In this document: positions 56,191 to 64,000 of the stretch, one piece after another
How positions within the stretch are numbered: the stretch's first letter is position 1
Layout of the letters: each line of letters begins with the position of its first letter
NCBI RefSeq assembly: GCF_900111585.1
Contig: NZ_FOHI01000003.1
Span: forward strand, 124,001-188,000
DNA length: 64,000 bases
DNA from: Nitrosospira multiformis
GTDB taxonomy: Bacteria; Pseudomonadota; Gammaproteobacteria; Burkholderiales; Nitrosomonadaceae
Reading direction: 5' to 3'
Notes under the pieces: generated by a model
Told to the model about the DNA's origin: nothing
Database searches by the model: none
The model's input: the letters and a program-made list of their open reading frames with translations, nothing else
Position numbers and translations under genes: made by a program

Positions 56191-56883
56191 ATGATAAAAA
56201 ATGCTGTAAAAAAAATTATAGACATGGAGTGGTTCGCGCGCATGATGGAGGTGCTGGATCACCGGTCCGATAATCGTATGACTGAGCTTGGAATGTTGAG
56301 CCAGGCTTTTGAGTTCATCAAGATCAATGAAGTCTGCGGAGATTACCTCGAATTCGGATTATGGAGAGGAAAAACCTTTGGCTATGCACACCGGATGAAG
56401 CATCGCTATCGCAGGCAGGATATGAAATTATGGGGTTTTGACTCCTTTCAGGGATTGCCTGATACCGGAGCCCATCCTGATAATATCTGGTACAAAGGAC
56501 AGTTTGCCTGCAGCCGTCCCGAATTCGAGTCGATACTGAAGTCGCGAGGTATTCGTTCTTGCGAGTACGAGCTGGTCGAAGGTTTTTACAGCGAGAGTCT
56601 GAATGACGCAACGCGCCGACGGCTCGCGGGCCGCAAAGCGGCGATCGTCTATATCGATTGCGACCTCTATGATTCCACGGTCGAGGTACTCGATTTTATC
56701 CAGCCGTATCTTGTAAATGGCTCCATCATCTGCTTTGATGATTTCTATAACTACAGGGCTGATCCGGAGCAGGGCGAGCAGAAAGCCCTTTCAGATTTTT
56801 TGCAGAAGGAGAGCGACATATGCTTCATTCCTTATATGGCATACGCGCCCTTGGGAAAGTCATTCATTTGCCGCCGAAAATGA
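56191..56883 (+). CDS. TylF/MycF-like O-methyltransferase family protein
   Basis: A 230-residue protein of the TylF/MycF-type methyltransferase family, whose characterised members methylate sugar hydroxyls of macrolides. It has the SAM-binding start GDYLEFGLWRGKTFGYAHRMK near residue 50, GFDSFQGLPD, and the metal-binding AIVYIDCDLYDSTVEVLDFIQPYL with D-x-D, then GSIICFDDFYNYR. The ATG at 56191 is preceded by a 189-base gap without clear structure. Placed between the acyltransferase-like gene and the FkbH gene, it probably methylates a sugar of the polymer. Confidence 0.87.
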   Translation: MIKNAVKKIIDMEWFARMMEVLDHRSDNRMTELGMLSQAFEFIKINEVCGDYLEFGLWRGKTFGYAHRMKHRYRRQDMKLWGFDSFQGLPDTGAHPDNIWYKGQFACSRPEFESILKSRGIRSCEYELVEGFYSESLNDATRRRLAGRKAAIVYIDCDLYDSTVEVLDFIQPYLVNGSIICFDDFYNYRADPEQGEQKALSDFLQKESDICFIPYMAYAPLGKSFICRRK

Positions 56884-56929
56884 TTTCGCATTCTCGGCGA
56901 CGTACCGGATGATTGGGTAAACCTGCGTC

Positions 56930-58756
56930 ATGTTCGAATTCGATAAATACGAAAAGCAGTTGCACGAGGATCGCGAGCTGGCTCCTCAATCGTCTTACGA
57001 AGCGGTTCGCGATATCGAGCAAATGTCCTTGCTCATGTGGGGTGAGCACTGCGTGGAATGTGCAGCCCCGAGCTGCTTCGCGAGTTGCGATCTATATCAG
57101 AGCCGGCCCGATACGCGATGCCGCCGCCTGACGTATGGGATGTATCGCAATCCCCGTTTTCCATCGGCGAGGGGCTACGGCGCAGAGGTTTCATTCAAGA
57201 AATGGGGCAAGATCGAGGCTCGCGGTAATACACTCCTACTGCCCTCCGGCGTGGCCCTGTGGACTGAACGCATGGTCGATTTGTCTGCACCGCTGATTAA
57301 TATTGTCGGGGCCTTCGTCTACCGCATCACACGGGACACCCGCTGGTCATATCTGGAGCATACGCTCCTCGAACGGCTCGGACGCTGGCTGCATCGAAGG
57401 AATGATTCCAATTCCAGACAGCAGCCGAATCTTTTCCTGCTGGAAGTATACAATCCGATGGATATTCCCGTTCGGATGCAGCTGAGCATGTCAGTCGCAA
57501 GCGCAGCGGGCAAATCTTCCTCAGCTCAGCTTCCACTCCCATTTCGGGCAGCGGTCACATTGCCAGCCGGTTATTCCCGCCACGAGTTCCACCGGGAACA
57601 ATTCTCGAGGATCACAGAATGTGGCCTTCCGTTTGACATCGCCATTATCCCGGATGGGGAGGGTACCGCACGCCTAGTATTTCTGGCTGCCGATTTCGTG
57701 GTTCGCGCCGAGGCCGTAAAGAAAGACAGTTCCAGCCACCCGAAAATCAAGTGCGTGGTGTGGGACCTCGACAATACCTTGTGGGACGGGATATTGCTGG
57801 AGAATGAGGGAGTTGGTTTGCGACCAAAGGTACTCGAGTTGCTGCGCTTCTTCGACGAACGGGGAATCCTGCTCAGTATCGCAAGCAAGAATGACGAATC
57901 CAGCGCCTGGCGTCGGCTGGAAGAATTGGGCATGGCGGATTATTTTCTATATCCTCAGATCAACTGGCTTCCCAAGAGCGAAAATATCAAGGCAATAGCG
58001 GAGCAACTCAATATAGGACTCGATACCTTTGCTTTCATCGACGACAATCCATTCGAACTGGAAGAAGTATCAAGGGCCTTGAAGGGTGTCACCTGCGTGA
58101 ACGCAGAGAAAATCGCCGATCTTTTCTCGAATCCGCGCTATCAGGGGTCCACCAATGAGGATGCGAGGAAACGCAGCCAGTTTTATCGCGAAGAATTCGT
58201 GCGCAGGAAAAGTGCGACCCAGTTTGGTTCAGATTATCTCGGATTCCTGGCAGCATGCGAAATAAAGCTCTTCGTCGATCTTTATATGGATGACGATCTG
58301 GAGCGCGTGTCCGAACTCGTGCAGCGCACGAATCAACTGAATTTCTCGGGGCGCAAGTATCAGAGGAGCGAGATCCTGCCTATTCTGGCGAACCAGGAAA
58401 TAGAAAAATATGTATTGCGTTGCACGGATAACTACGGTTCTTATGGTGTCGTTGGATTTTGCATCGTCCGGGTCGAGGAGAGCGAGATACGCGTCGAAGA
58501 CTTCATGCTCTCCTGCCGGGTGCAAGGGAGATTCATCGAGCAGGCTTTCTTCAATTATCTGGTGAACAAACCGCGTACGCAAAAGCCAGAAAGTTTATGG
58601 GTTAATTTCAAACCGACGGGGCGCAATATTCCGGCCCAGCAGGTGCTTGAAAGTCTGAATTTCGTCCCATGCTCACCTGATAACGGGCTGCAGGTCGATC
58701 TCAACACCCAGTCGTTCGAGTGCAACTTTATTTCGGTGAGTTCCATGCAGTCATGA
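56930..58756 (+). CDS. FkbH-like HAD-IIIC protein with N-terminal cysteine cluster
   Basis: A 608-residue protein. The N-terminal part has a cysteine cluster C41-V-E-C44-x4-C49-x3-C53 and C64 (HCVECAAPSCFASC), whose CxxCx4CxxxC spacing resembles the 4Fe-4S motif of glutamate synthase small subunits. After a beta-rich middle (about 75-255) comes the HAD-IIIC domain with the catalytic VVWDLDNTLWDGILLE near residue 280, SIASKNDES and FAFIDDNPFELEEV. A C-terminal GNAT-like region contains ERVSELVQRTNQLNFSGRKY. FkbH proteins normally load a glyceryl unit on an acyl carrier protein, but no carrier protein is visible here. Function in this locus is unknown. Confidence 0.86.
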   Translation: MFEFDKYEKQLHEDRELAPQSSYEAVRDIEQMSLLMWGEHCVECAAPSCFASCDLYQSRPDTRCRRLTYGMYRNPRFPSARGYGAEVSFKKWGKIEARGNTLLLPSGVALWTERMVDLSAPLINIVGAFVYRITRDTRWSYLEHTLLERLGRWLHRRNDSNSRQQPNLFLLEVYNPMDIPVRMQLSMSVASAAGKSSSAQLPLPFRAAVTLPAGYSRHEFHREQFSRITECGLPFDIAIIPDGEGTARLVFLAADFVVRAEAVKKDSSSHPKIKCVVWDLDNTLWDGILLENEGVGLRPKVLELLRFFDERGILLSIASKNDESSAWRRLEELGMADYFLYPQINWLPKSENIKAIAEQLNIGLDTFAFIDDNPFELEEVSRALKGVTCVNAEKIADLFSNPRYQGSTNEDARKRSQFYREEFVRRKSATQFGSDYLGFLAACEIKLFVDLYMDDDLERVSELVQRTNQLNFSGRKYQRSEILPILANQEIEKYVLRCTDNYGSYGVVGFCIVRVEESEIRVEDFMLSCRVQGRFIEQAFFNYLVNKPRTQKPESLWVNFKPTGRNIPAQQVLESLNFVPCSPDNGLQVDLNTQSFECNFISVSSMQS

Positions 58757-58845
58757 GAGGTCAGATTTGATGACTTGGGGTCCACCGACAATCTCTGCTT
58801 GATTCGAGTGAATTGGACGCGCCGAAGATAAAAGCGGCGACGATA

Positions 58846-61800
58846 TCATGGATTGTTCCGAATCATGGCAGAGTGCTGCCTTGTCTGAACAAAAGGCGCC
58901 TCGGCGATCAATCCCGCGATCAGTAACAGGTAAAACAGGAAACTGAGGCGGGGTTCGTCTGACCAGCTGTTCAAGACGCCAACGGCCAGGAAGGCCGTGA
59001 GCGATGCGCATAGTACCAGGCTCAGCGGATCATTTCTCCAGGCGCGCGGCAACCATCGTACGATTGCATAGACAATGAGCGCAAGGAAACAGAGCAGTCC
59101 GAACCAGCCCTGTTCAAAGAAAACGCTCAGGTAAAGATTTTCCACATGCCATGGCCAGTAGTTATCTGTGGAAAAAAACCAGTGATGCATGCCATCGGAA
59201 AAATCGCCATTACGTACCAGATTTTTTCCGGAGATATCCAGCAACCTCACATTGTCTACATCCACTACAGTGCCAGGTTCACCATTGTAGAGGGATAATA
59301 TTACGGGCCTTGGGAGTCGGCTTCCCGGTGGTCCAAGATTCTTGGCATGAATTTGCACCTCCAAATGAAACCAGTTCTTATCGGGTGTATTAATTCGTAG
59401 CGGCGGGCTCGCGCAAGTATAAGAATAAAGCATTGCTTTTTCGCAGACCACCGGAATGAGCGTGGGATTTCCGGTCTTCGCGCGCAAATCCATTGTCAGC
59501 GTATACGATTGTTCTGCTACAACTGCTACGGTTTGCTCAAAATACAGAGGATCGCCACTACCGAGTCGTAATAGGCTGTTCCCGTTTTCGTTGACGAACC
59601 CATAAGTGGCAGGGCGAGAGGGCGCGTTTGAATTCCAGAAATAGGCCGCTGGAAACGAACCTAAGCCCATGCCAAAAAGCGAGGCGTTTTGCCTCTGAAT
59701 AATGCTCAGGACATCAGCCCAATGGGCGGCGCGCACGTCCATGTCCTGCTCGGCTATTGCCCAGCGTGTCTGACTATACTGCCCACTGAAGATGGGCCAT
59801 GTAATGGCTGCCGCAACTCCGGCAATCAGAATCACTGCAATCATGTTAGAAAAGCGGTGCGAACCCCCGCGTGCTGCAAGCTTCAGGAAGCCGAGCAGCA
59901 GAACCAGGCTCGCCAATGCAAAAGCCGCTTGGCCGCCGCGGGAGAACGTCACCATCACACTATATCCCCCCAAGCCATACAGCCCCACCGCCAATACCGT
60001 AACCCAGGCACGGCGTTGTTCCCATGCAAGAAGTGCCACGAATGGCAATGTGGCGGTCAAAAAGGCTTCGATATAAGCTCCGCCGACATGCATGCCCGGG
60101 AAAGGTCCGGTGATGCGGTAGTCGTCCTCGAAATTGAAAAGTCCCGGAAATGTAGCGCGTTCCCATAATACATAAGCTACCGTTCCTGCCAGTCCCAGTG
60201 TCATTCCCAGAGCGAGACGGTTCGTGGCGCGCACCGGCTCTTCCCACTGAAGTGCCAGCAGAGGCATAAAAGCCAGAACAAATAGCAAACCTTTGACCGC
60301 CCGTAAGGCATTATAAGAACTGATGTAGTTCGAGAAGGCGTTATGGTCGAGTGTCGCCAGTGGGAATAAGCCGATGACGAAGCTGATCGCTGCGGATAGT
60401 ACAAAAAGGAAGAACAGCAAGCGCCCGAATCTCCTCAACGAACGTTGCGGAGGCAATCTGGAGCCGAGCCTTAGATACGCCACCCCCAGGGTGACCAGGA
60501 GCACTGTATCAAACTCGGTCCAAAACAATCGGCCGGTCCAATGCGTTAGATCAAGTAGCGGTAACAAGGCGGGCACCCAGACGAGCCATAGACTGGGCTG
60601 CCGCCAGATCAATGTTGCATATACGATAAGAGATAAAAAAACCCAGCCTGTGCTGAGCGGGGTCGTTATCGCAGCCCAGGTGGCGAAAACGATAGCAAGG
60701 ACACCGGCGGCCACTGTCCAATGAGGACGTTCCTTCGAGAGAAGCTGCTCAGCTCGAGGGATTTCCGCAAACTTCTCCAGAATCGGGGTCAAATAATGAC
60801 GGGAGGCAATTTCCTCAGGCTTGAATCGCGCAGATGATGCCGGTGTGTCTGGTTGAGGGGTAGATAGTGCATGGAGCACGCGATATGCTCCCATCGCTGC
60901 CGCCACCGCTATCAGGATATTGGTCGGGTCTGGATGCTTCGCGGTAATGAAGAGCTTGCCGGCTTCAATAATACATGCAACTATTCCAGCAACCAGTCCA
61001 GCAACGACTGTTCTCCGTTTGTGGTCTTGTTGCCACTCGCTCCGGAAACTGCTCCAGTGCCAGAGCCATAAGCCTGCCCCGATAGGTAGATAGAGCGCAG
61101 CTTGAAATAACAGGCTTGCAAGCGCGATTGTTTCGGTGGTGAAATAGTGATAGTAAAACGGTGCAAAGTGTATGTCTCCAAGCCTCTCCAAACCCTCGGA
61201 TACTCCCAGTCGATCGCCCGAAAACCAGCCGTTCAACCCCGCAAGGGCCCCCAGGTAGGGGAGGATACCCAGGCCCAGTATCGGGTTGATATATTGGCGC
61301 AGTGCGAGCCAATCCATGCTCCTGGCAACCGGTATCAGCCCGGCTCCAAGCGCCAAGCCTGCTGCACGTGAGATAACTGAAGCTCCCTGACTGATGCCGG
61401 ACGCAATCGTCAATTGCAGGCTTTCGATCAAAACTCCCAGTATTGCGCCCGTAATTGCTGCGGAAAGAAGTAGGGAAGGGAGGTGGTGTTGACTAGGATG
61501 TCGAAAGATCAGCGCGGCCAGCGGTGCAACCAGCAGTGCCTCCGGGATGAGTCGTAAAAAGCACTTTTCACCGCAATTCGGCGCAAACACCCACCCGGCG
61601 GCACCGGAAGCCAATTTGTCCCGCCACTCGTCGAAGGACAGTAGAAAATCATAAGGAAATAAGCTGAGTACTGCATACAACAGGGCGTACGCGATCAGTA
61701 TGCCCTCTCGTGCCTGTGTTCCTCCATTGGCAATGGTTTGGGGCAGACGCGTCAGGTGTTTCCCAATAACAGGCCAGAGCGCAATCCCTAATATCGCGCC

Positions 61801-62205
61801 GGCAAGCTCCGCAAAAATATCGTTCAGCGAGACGGTGCGAGGAGCAAAGAATTGCTGGATAAATTCCACGCCTAGCGCAACTGTCAATGAAAGCAGCAGC
61901 GACAACAGCATGCCGATCGACATTAATCGAGGTTGTCGATTTTCTCCGACCAGCCGACCGCAGAGCAGCAGCCCGAAAGGGATATATAAAAGCAGGTTGG
62001 CTACCAGGTCTGCACGGCTGGCTATTCCCAGTTTCAACAGCGGGATATGCTGGAAATTTGCCCATGCGGCGGAAAGCGAGAGACCATTCCAATGGAATGG
62101 AAGCAAGCTTCCATATACGATCATCGCCAGATAGATCAGGACAGGCCCAACAAGCGATGACGTGTTGAGCTGATATTGCGCTGTCGAGTTCATGGCGTTA
62201 GTCAA
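58846..62205 (-). CDS. VanZ / O-antigen ligase fusion protein
   Basis: A 1119-residue polytopic membrane protein. Residues about 20-150 form a VanZ domain (LVANLLLYIPFGLLL, EFIQQFFAPRTVSLNDIFAELAG). A second VanZ-like stretch lies around 290-440, ending in ADPTN-type loop HPDPTNILIAVAAAMGAY. From about 480 on is an O-antigen ligase/polymerase module with many helices and the loop motifs LFGMGLGSFP and WHVENLYLSVFFEQGWFGL. Between these two loop motifs (about residues 860-1000) is a hydrophilic insert that looks like a carbohydrate-binding beta-sandwich (LTMDLRAKTGNPTL, VVDVDNVRLLDISGKNLVRNGDFS). It likely polymerises or ligates the glycan. It is convergent with the FkbH gene. Confidence 0.87.
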   Translation of the reverse strand: MTNAMNSTAQYQLNTSSLVGPVLIYLAMIVYGSLLPFHWNGLSLSAAWANFQHIPLLKLGIASRADLVANLLLYIPFGLLLCGRLVGENRQPRLMSIGMLLSLLLSLTVALGVEFIQQFFAPRTVSLNDIFAELAGAILGIALWPVIGKHLTRLPQTIANGGTQAREGILIAYALLYAVLSLFPYDFLLSFDEWRDKLASGAAGWVFAPNCGEKCFLRLIPEALLVAPLAALIFRHPSQHHLPSLLLSAAITGAILGVLIESLQLTIASGISQGASVISRAAGLALGAGLIPVARSMDWLALRQYINPILGLGILPYLGALAGLNGWFSGDRLGVSEGLERLGDIHFAPFYYHYFTTETIALASLLFQAALYLPIGAGLWLWHWSSFRSEWQQDHKRRTVVAGLVAGIVACIIEAGKLFITAKHPDPTNILIAVAAAMGAYRVLHALSTPQPDTPASSARFKPEEIASRHYLTPILEKFAEIPRAEQLLSKERPHWTVAAGVLAIVFATWAAITTPLSTGWVFLSLIVYATLIWRQPSLWLVWVPALLPLLDLTHWTGRLFWTEFDTVLLVTLGVAYLRLGSRLPPQRSLRRFGRLLFFLFVLSAAISFVIGLFPLATLDHNAFSNYISSYNALRAVKGLLFVLAFMPLLALQWEEPVRATNRLALGMTLGLAGTVAYVLWERATFPGLFNFEDDYRITGPFPGMHVGGAYIEAFLTATLPFVALLAWEQRRAWVTVLAVGLYGLGGYSVMVTFSRGGQAAFALASLVLLLGFLKLAARGGSHRFSNMIAVILIAGVAAAITWPIFSGQYSQTRWAIAEQDMDVRAAHWADVLSIIQRQNASLFGMGLGSFPAAYFWNSNAPSRPATYGFVNENGNSLLRLGSGDPLYFEQTVAVVAEQSYTLTMDLRAKTGNPTLIPVVCEKAMLYSYTCASPPLRINTPDKNWFHLEVQIHAKNLGPPGSRLPRPVILSLYNGEPGTVVDVDNVRLLDISGKNLVRNGDFSDGMHHWFFSTDNYWPWHVENLYLSVFFEQGWFGLLCFLALIVYAIVRWLPRAWRNDPLSLVLCASLTAFLAVGVLNSWSDEPRLSFLFYLLLIAGLIAEAPFVQTRQHSAMIRNNP

Positions 62206-62268
62206 TGATGTGGCTCAGAGAGAGAGGCTCATTTTTGTTCGACGCGTTCGATGCTGTAGGGCTAAAGT

Positions 62269-63636
62269 CTACTTCTGCGTAAGATCTTTGGCACTGTAAA
62301 ATTCAGGCTTTATTTCCAGCTTCGGCATCCAGCGTTCCGGTTTACTTTGTATATTAGCGTAAGCACCAAAACGAACATCTTCCACCGCGCCATCGAAGTC
62401 TTTTTCCGAGTCAAGGTATAGACGTAACCGACCGGAATCAATGGGAGGAAATCGCCACTTGCCGGGCAGCAGGGCGAGATTCATTTGTCCGAGTGGCGCG
62501 AATGGCTTGATAAGAGATTCGCCCGCAGCCTGATATCTGCCAACGAGATTTCGCTTGCTCGGATAGCCCGCTAAAGGTGTCCGAGCAAAAATGGCATTAC
62601 CTTCTATCCAGCGCTGATCAGTTAAATCTTCTTTCCCAGCCGACAAACTGATACCGGTATCTCGCGCAATCACTGTATTGTAAAACACGCTGATTGCACG
62701 AGGAGTACCATTGTGAGGCTGGATGCGCACCGCATCGCCAGAGTGATTTACAAACACGTTATTGTACAGAGCAATGTTACCTTCACCCTGGAACAATGAT
62801 TCGTGTGGATTCTGATAAAAGAAATTGCCATAGATGAGATAAAGATCATTTGATCCGGGACCGGTTAGAGGCCAGTGGCCCACCAGTACATTCGGTCGGG
62901 CCCACTCCCTCGCTCCCGCTCCTCCACTTATCTTGCTGAAAACATTATGGCGAATAATCGTTGTGTTATGTCCGTGCGGCATTCCCGGCAACACAGGACG
63001 AGGCGCCTGATGCTTGATCTGCAAGTTATAGCCAATCGTGTCAACAATCAGATTGTGCTCGATCAAGCCTGCTACAAACGGCGCGCGACCATCAGAATCG
63101 CCGAGGTAGAGTCCCGTGCCTGCACCTTCGATGATATTGTTGCGTATTATCCAGTTCCAGGCCGGACATTTGGTGGAGATGGCAACGGTCTGCTGGTTGT
63201 TGCCATGGCCGCGCACACGTAACCCCTCGAGGGTAATGTGATGTGCCCAGTCGGCATGCCCCTCGCATTTTACTCCGTTGACAGGTAAGTTATTGCCCTC
63301 GATTTCCAGGTCACGAATGACAATATAACCGGAGTTGAGGATGCTGATGGTGTTGTGATGGGGCTGCGCCAGGAAAACGGGACGGTTTTTTTCGCTGGAT
63401 CCGCTAATCGTGATGGGTGCATCCGGAGTTCCATGAAGATGGTGAACTGGCAACCCCTCCTTATAATTCCCCGGTGCGAGTTGCAGGTGGTCGCCCGGCT
63501 TGAGTCCCTTCAGTAGCCCTCGATAATTGGAGGGCGTTCCCATATGCATCGTGACCGCAGAAGCGGGCGCACATCCAGAAACGATGTGGGCGAGCATGCT
63601 CGCAAGCAGTAAAAAAAGGACGCGTCCTGGTTCCAT
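62269..63636 (-). CDS. Right-handed parallel beta-helix lipoprotein
   Basis: A 455-residue secreted protein with a lipoprotein signal (MEPGRVLFLLLASMLAHIVSGC, lipobox VSGC). The body has repeats typical of a pectate-lyase-like right-handed beta-helix: ITISGSSEKNRPVFL, YIVIRDLEIEGNNL, HITLEGLRVRGHGN, WIIRNNIIEGAGTGLYLGDS, GLIEHNLIVDTI, TTIIRHNVFSKI and NIALYNNVFVNHSGD. Such proteins bind or cut acidic polysaccharides, so it may modify or degrade the polymer made by this locus. Catalytic residues were not identified. It lies 63 bases upstream of the VanZ/ligase gene on the same strand and is probably its operon partner. Confidence 0.85.
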   Translation of the reverse strand: MEPGRVLFLLLASMLAHIVSGCAPASAVTMHMGTPSNYRGLLKGLKPGDHLQLAPGNYKEGLPVHHLHGTPDAPITISGSSEKNRPVFLAQPHHNTISILNSGYIVIRDLEIEGNNLPVNGVKCEGHADWAHHITLEGLRVRGHGNNQQTVAISTKCPAWNWIIRNNIIEGAGTGLYLGDSDGRAPFVAGLIEHNLIVDTIGYNLQIKHQAPRPVLPGMPHGHNTTIIRHNVFSKISGGAGAREWARPNVLVGHWPLTGPGSNDLYLIYGNFFYQNPHESLFQGEGNIALYNNVFVNHSGDAVRIQPHNGTPRAISVFYNTVIARDTGISLSAGKEDLTDQRWIEGNAIFARTPLAGYPSKRNLVGRYQAAGESLIKPFAPLGQMNLALLPGKWRFPPIDSGRLRLYLDSEKDFDGAVEDVRFGAYANIQSKPERWMPKLEIKPEFYSAKDLTQK

Positions 63637-63712
63637 CGTTACCTGTTACAACTGTCCTGCCACCAATGCACTGCGAAGGCAATGCGATGCATGCCGATCT
63701 CGGCGCATGAGA

Positions 63713-63741
63713 TTGCAAATGCTTGCCTTTTCAGTTATAGT
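63713..63741 (+). promoter_or_regulatory. Sigma-70 promoter of the Fur-family gene
   Basis: TTGCAA (63713-63718) and TATAGT (63736-63741) are separated by 17 bases, a good housekeeping promoter directed toward the regulator gene about 65 bases further on. Confidence 0.7.
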
Positions 63742-63744
63742 AAA

Positions 63745-63759
63745 TGCAACTCTGTTGCA
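63745..63759. promoter_or_regulatory. Palindrome at the expected transcription start, possible operator
   Basis: TGCAAC (63745-63750) and GTTGCA (63754-63759) form a perfect 6-bp inverted repeat with a 3-base spacer. It begins 4 bases after the -10 box, where a repressor would block initiation. Autoregulation by the Fur-family protein is plausible but the sequence does not look like a canonical Fur or Zur box. Confidence 0.45.
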
Positions 63760-63806
63760 AATCCACAAATCCATTTTTGGTTGATCTTCAGAAAAAAGCC
63801 GAAGAG

Positions 63807-64000
63807 ATGATCCGTCACCGCGGGGAGCGTATCACTCCCGGACGGATTCATATCCTTGCCATGCTACTGTCGGAGCGGCGGGCTGTCACGCATCACGAAA
63901 TTGAAGAGCGATTGAAGGGCAAACATCGGTTTGATCGGGTCACGCTCTATCGGGTGCTGGAGTGGCTGAATGAGAAAGGCTTTGTGCATCGGCTGGTGAG
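63807..64000 (+). CDS. Fur-family transcriptional regulator, N-terminal part (3' end outside window)
   Basis: Reading from the ATG at 63807, about 64 residues are present before the window ends. They form the winged-helix domain of the Fur family: RHRGERITPGRIHILAMLLSERRAVTHHEIEERL, then the recognition-helix segment DRVTLYRVLEWLNEKGFVHRL. This matches the T/S-x-x-T-V/L-YR-x-L signature. The frame stays open upstream to a TTG at 63777, which would add ten residues (VDLQKKAEE) that also look like a Fur N-terminal helix, so either start is possible. The metal-sensing C-terminal domain is cut off, so Fur, Zur and PerR types cannot be told apart. Confidence 0.85.
   Translation, partial: MIRHRGERITPGRIHILAMLLSERRAVTHHEIEERLKGKHRFDRVTLYRVLEWLNEKGFVHRLV

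Overview
The window reads as chromosomal DNA of a Gram-negative betaproteobacterium. Gene content and order (dapF-DUF484-xerC-hslVU, metK / SAH riboswitch / ahcY / metF, nadE next to glnB, a hopanoid cluster and an exosortase-A exopolysaccharide locus) fit the Nitrosomonadales, most likely a Nitrosospira-like ammonia oxidiser. That assignment is inference: no rRNA gene or ammonia-oxidation gene lies in the window. No tRNA, rRNA, CRISPR array, insertion sequence or prophage was found.

Layout. 1-2.9 kb: end of a trp operon (trpD partial, trpC), then a trimeric porin with a strong terminator. 3.4-12.3 kb: hopanoid genes hpnH, hpnM, hpnN, mlaA, shc and hpnG. They cover squalene cyclisation, adenosyl side-chain addition, adenine release and probably export to the outer membrane. 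12.4-15.7 kb: rpsO-pnp and convergent dksA. 16.1-18.1 kb: a RiPP-type operon made of a secreted EF-hand peptide with a single cysteine in an EGNCG motif, a DUF692/MNIO enzyme and a DUF2063 partner, followed by a methyltransferase and a BaiN-like flavoprotein. 20.2-24.8 kb, minus strand: dapF-DUF484-xerC-hslV-hslU. 24.9-28.6 kb: the activated-methyl cycle (metK, ahcY, metF) with a clear SAH riboswitch before ahcY. 28.8-39.3 kb: a mixed housekeeping block: class V aminotransferase, BepA-like metalloprotease, glnB, nadE, a GNAT-fold protein, a NUDIX hydrolase, amiC, tsaE, queG.

39.6-63.6 kb is a large exopolysaccharide/exosortase-A (XrtA, PEP-CTERM) locus. It has an export lipoprotein, a chain-length protein, a tyrosine autokinase, an outer-membrane barrel, an ExeA-like ATPase, a DUF3473 deacetylase, a FemAB-like protein, two glycosyltransferases, exosortase A fused to an EpsI domain, and an asparagine-synthase-like amidotransferase. 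A less standard tail follows: a second deacetylase-fold protein, a second GNAT-fold protein, a TylF-like methyltransferase, an FkbH-type HAD protein with an unusual N-terminal cysteine cluster, and on the minus strand a 1119-residue VanZ/O-antigen-ligase fusion and a parallel beta-helix lipoprotein. The window ends in the start of a Fur-family regulator with a good sigma-70 promoter.

The most interesting points are the single-cysteine EF-hand precursor with its MNIO enzyme, the FkbH protein with a GltD-like CxxCx4CxxxC motif, the VanZ/ligase fusion with an inserted beta-sandwich-like segment, and an 18-bp tandem repeat that codes the N-terminus of XerC.
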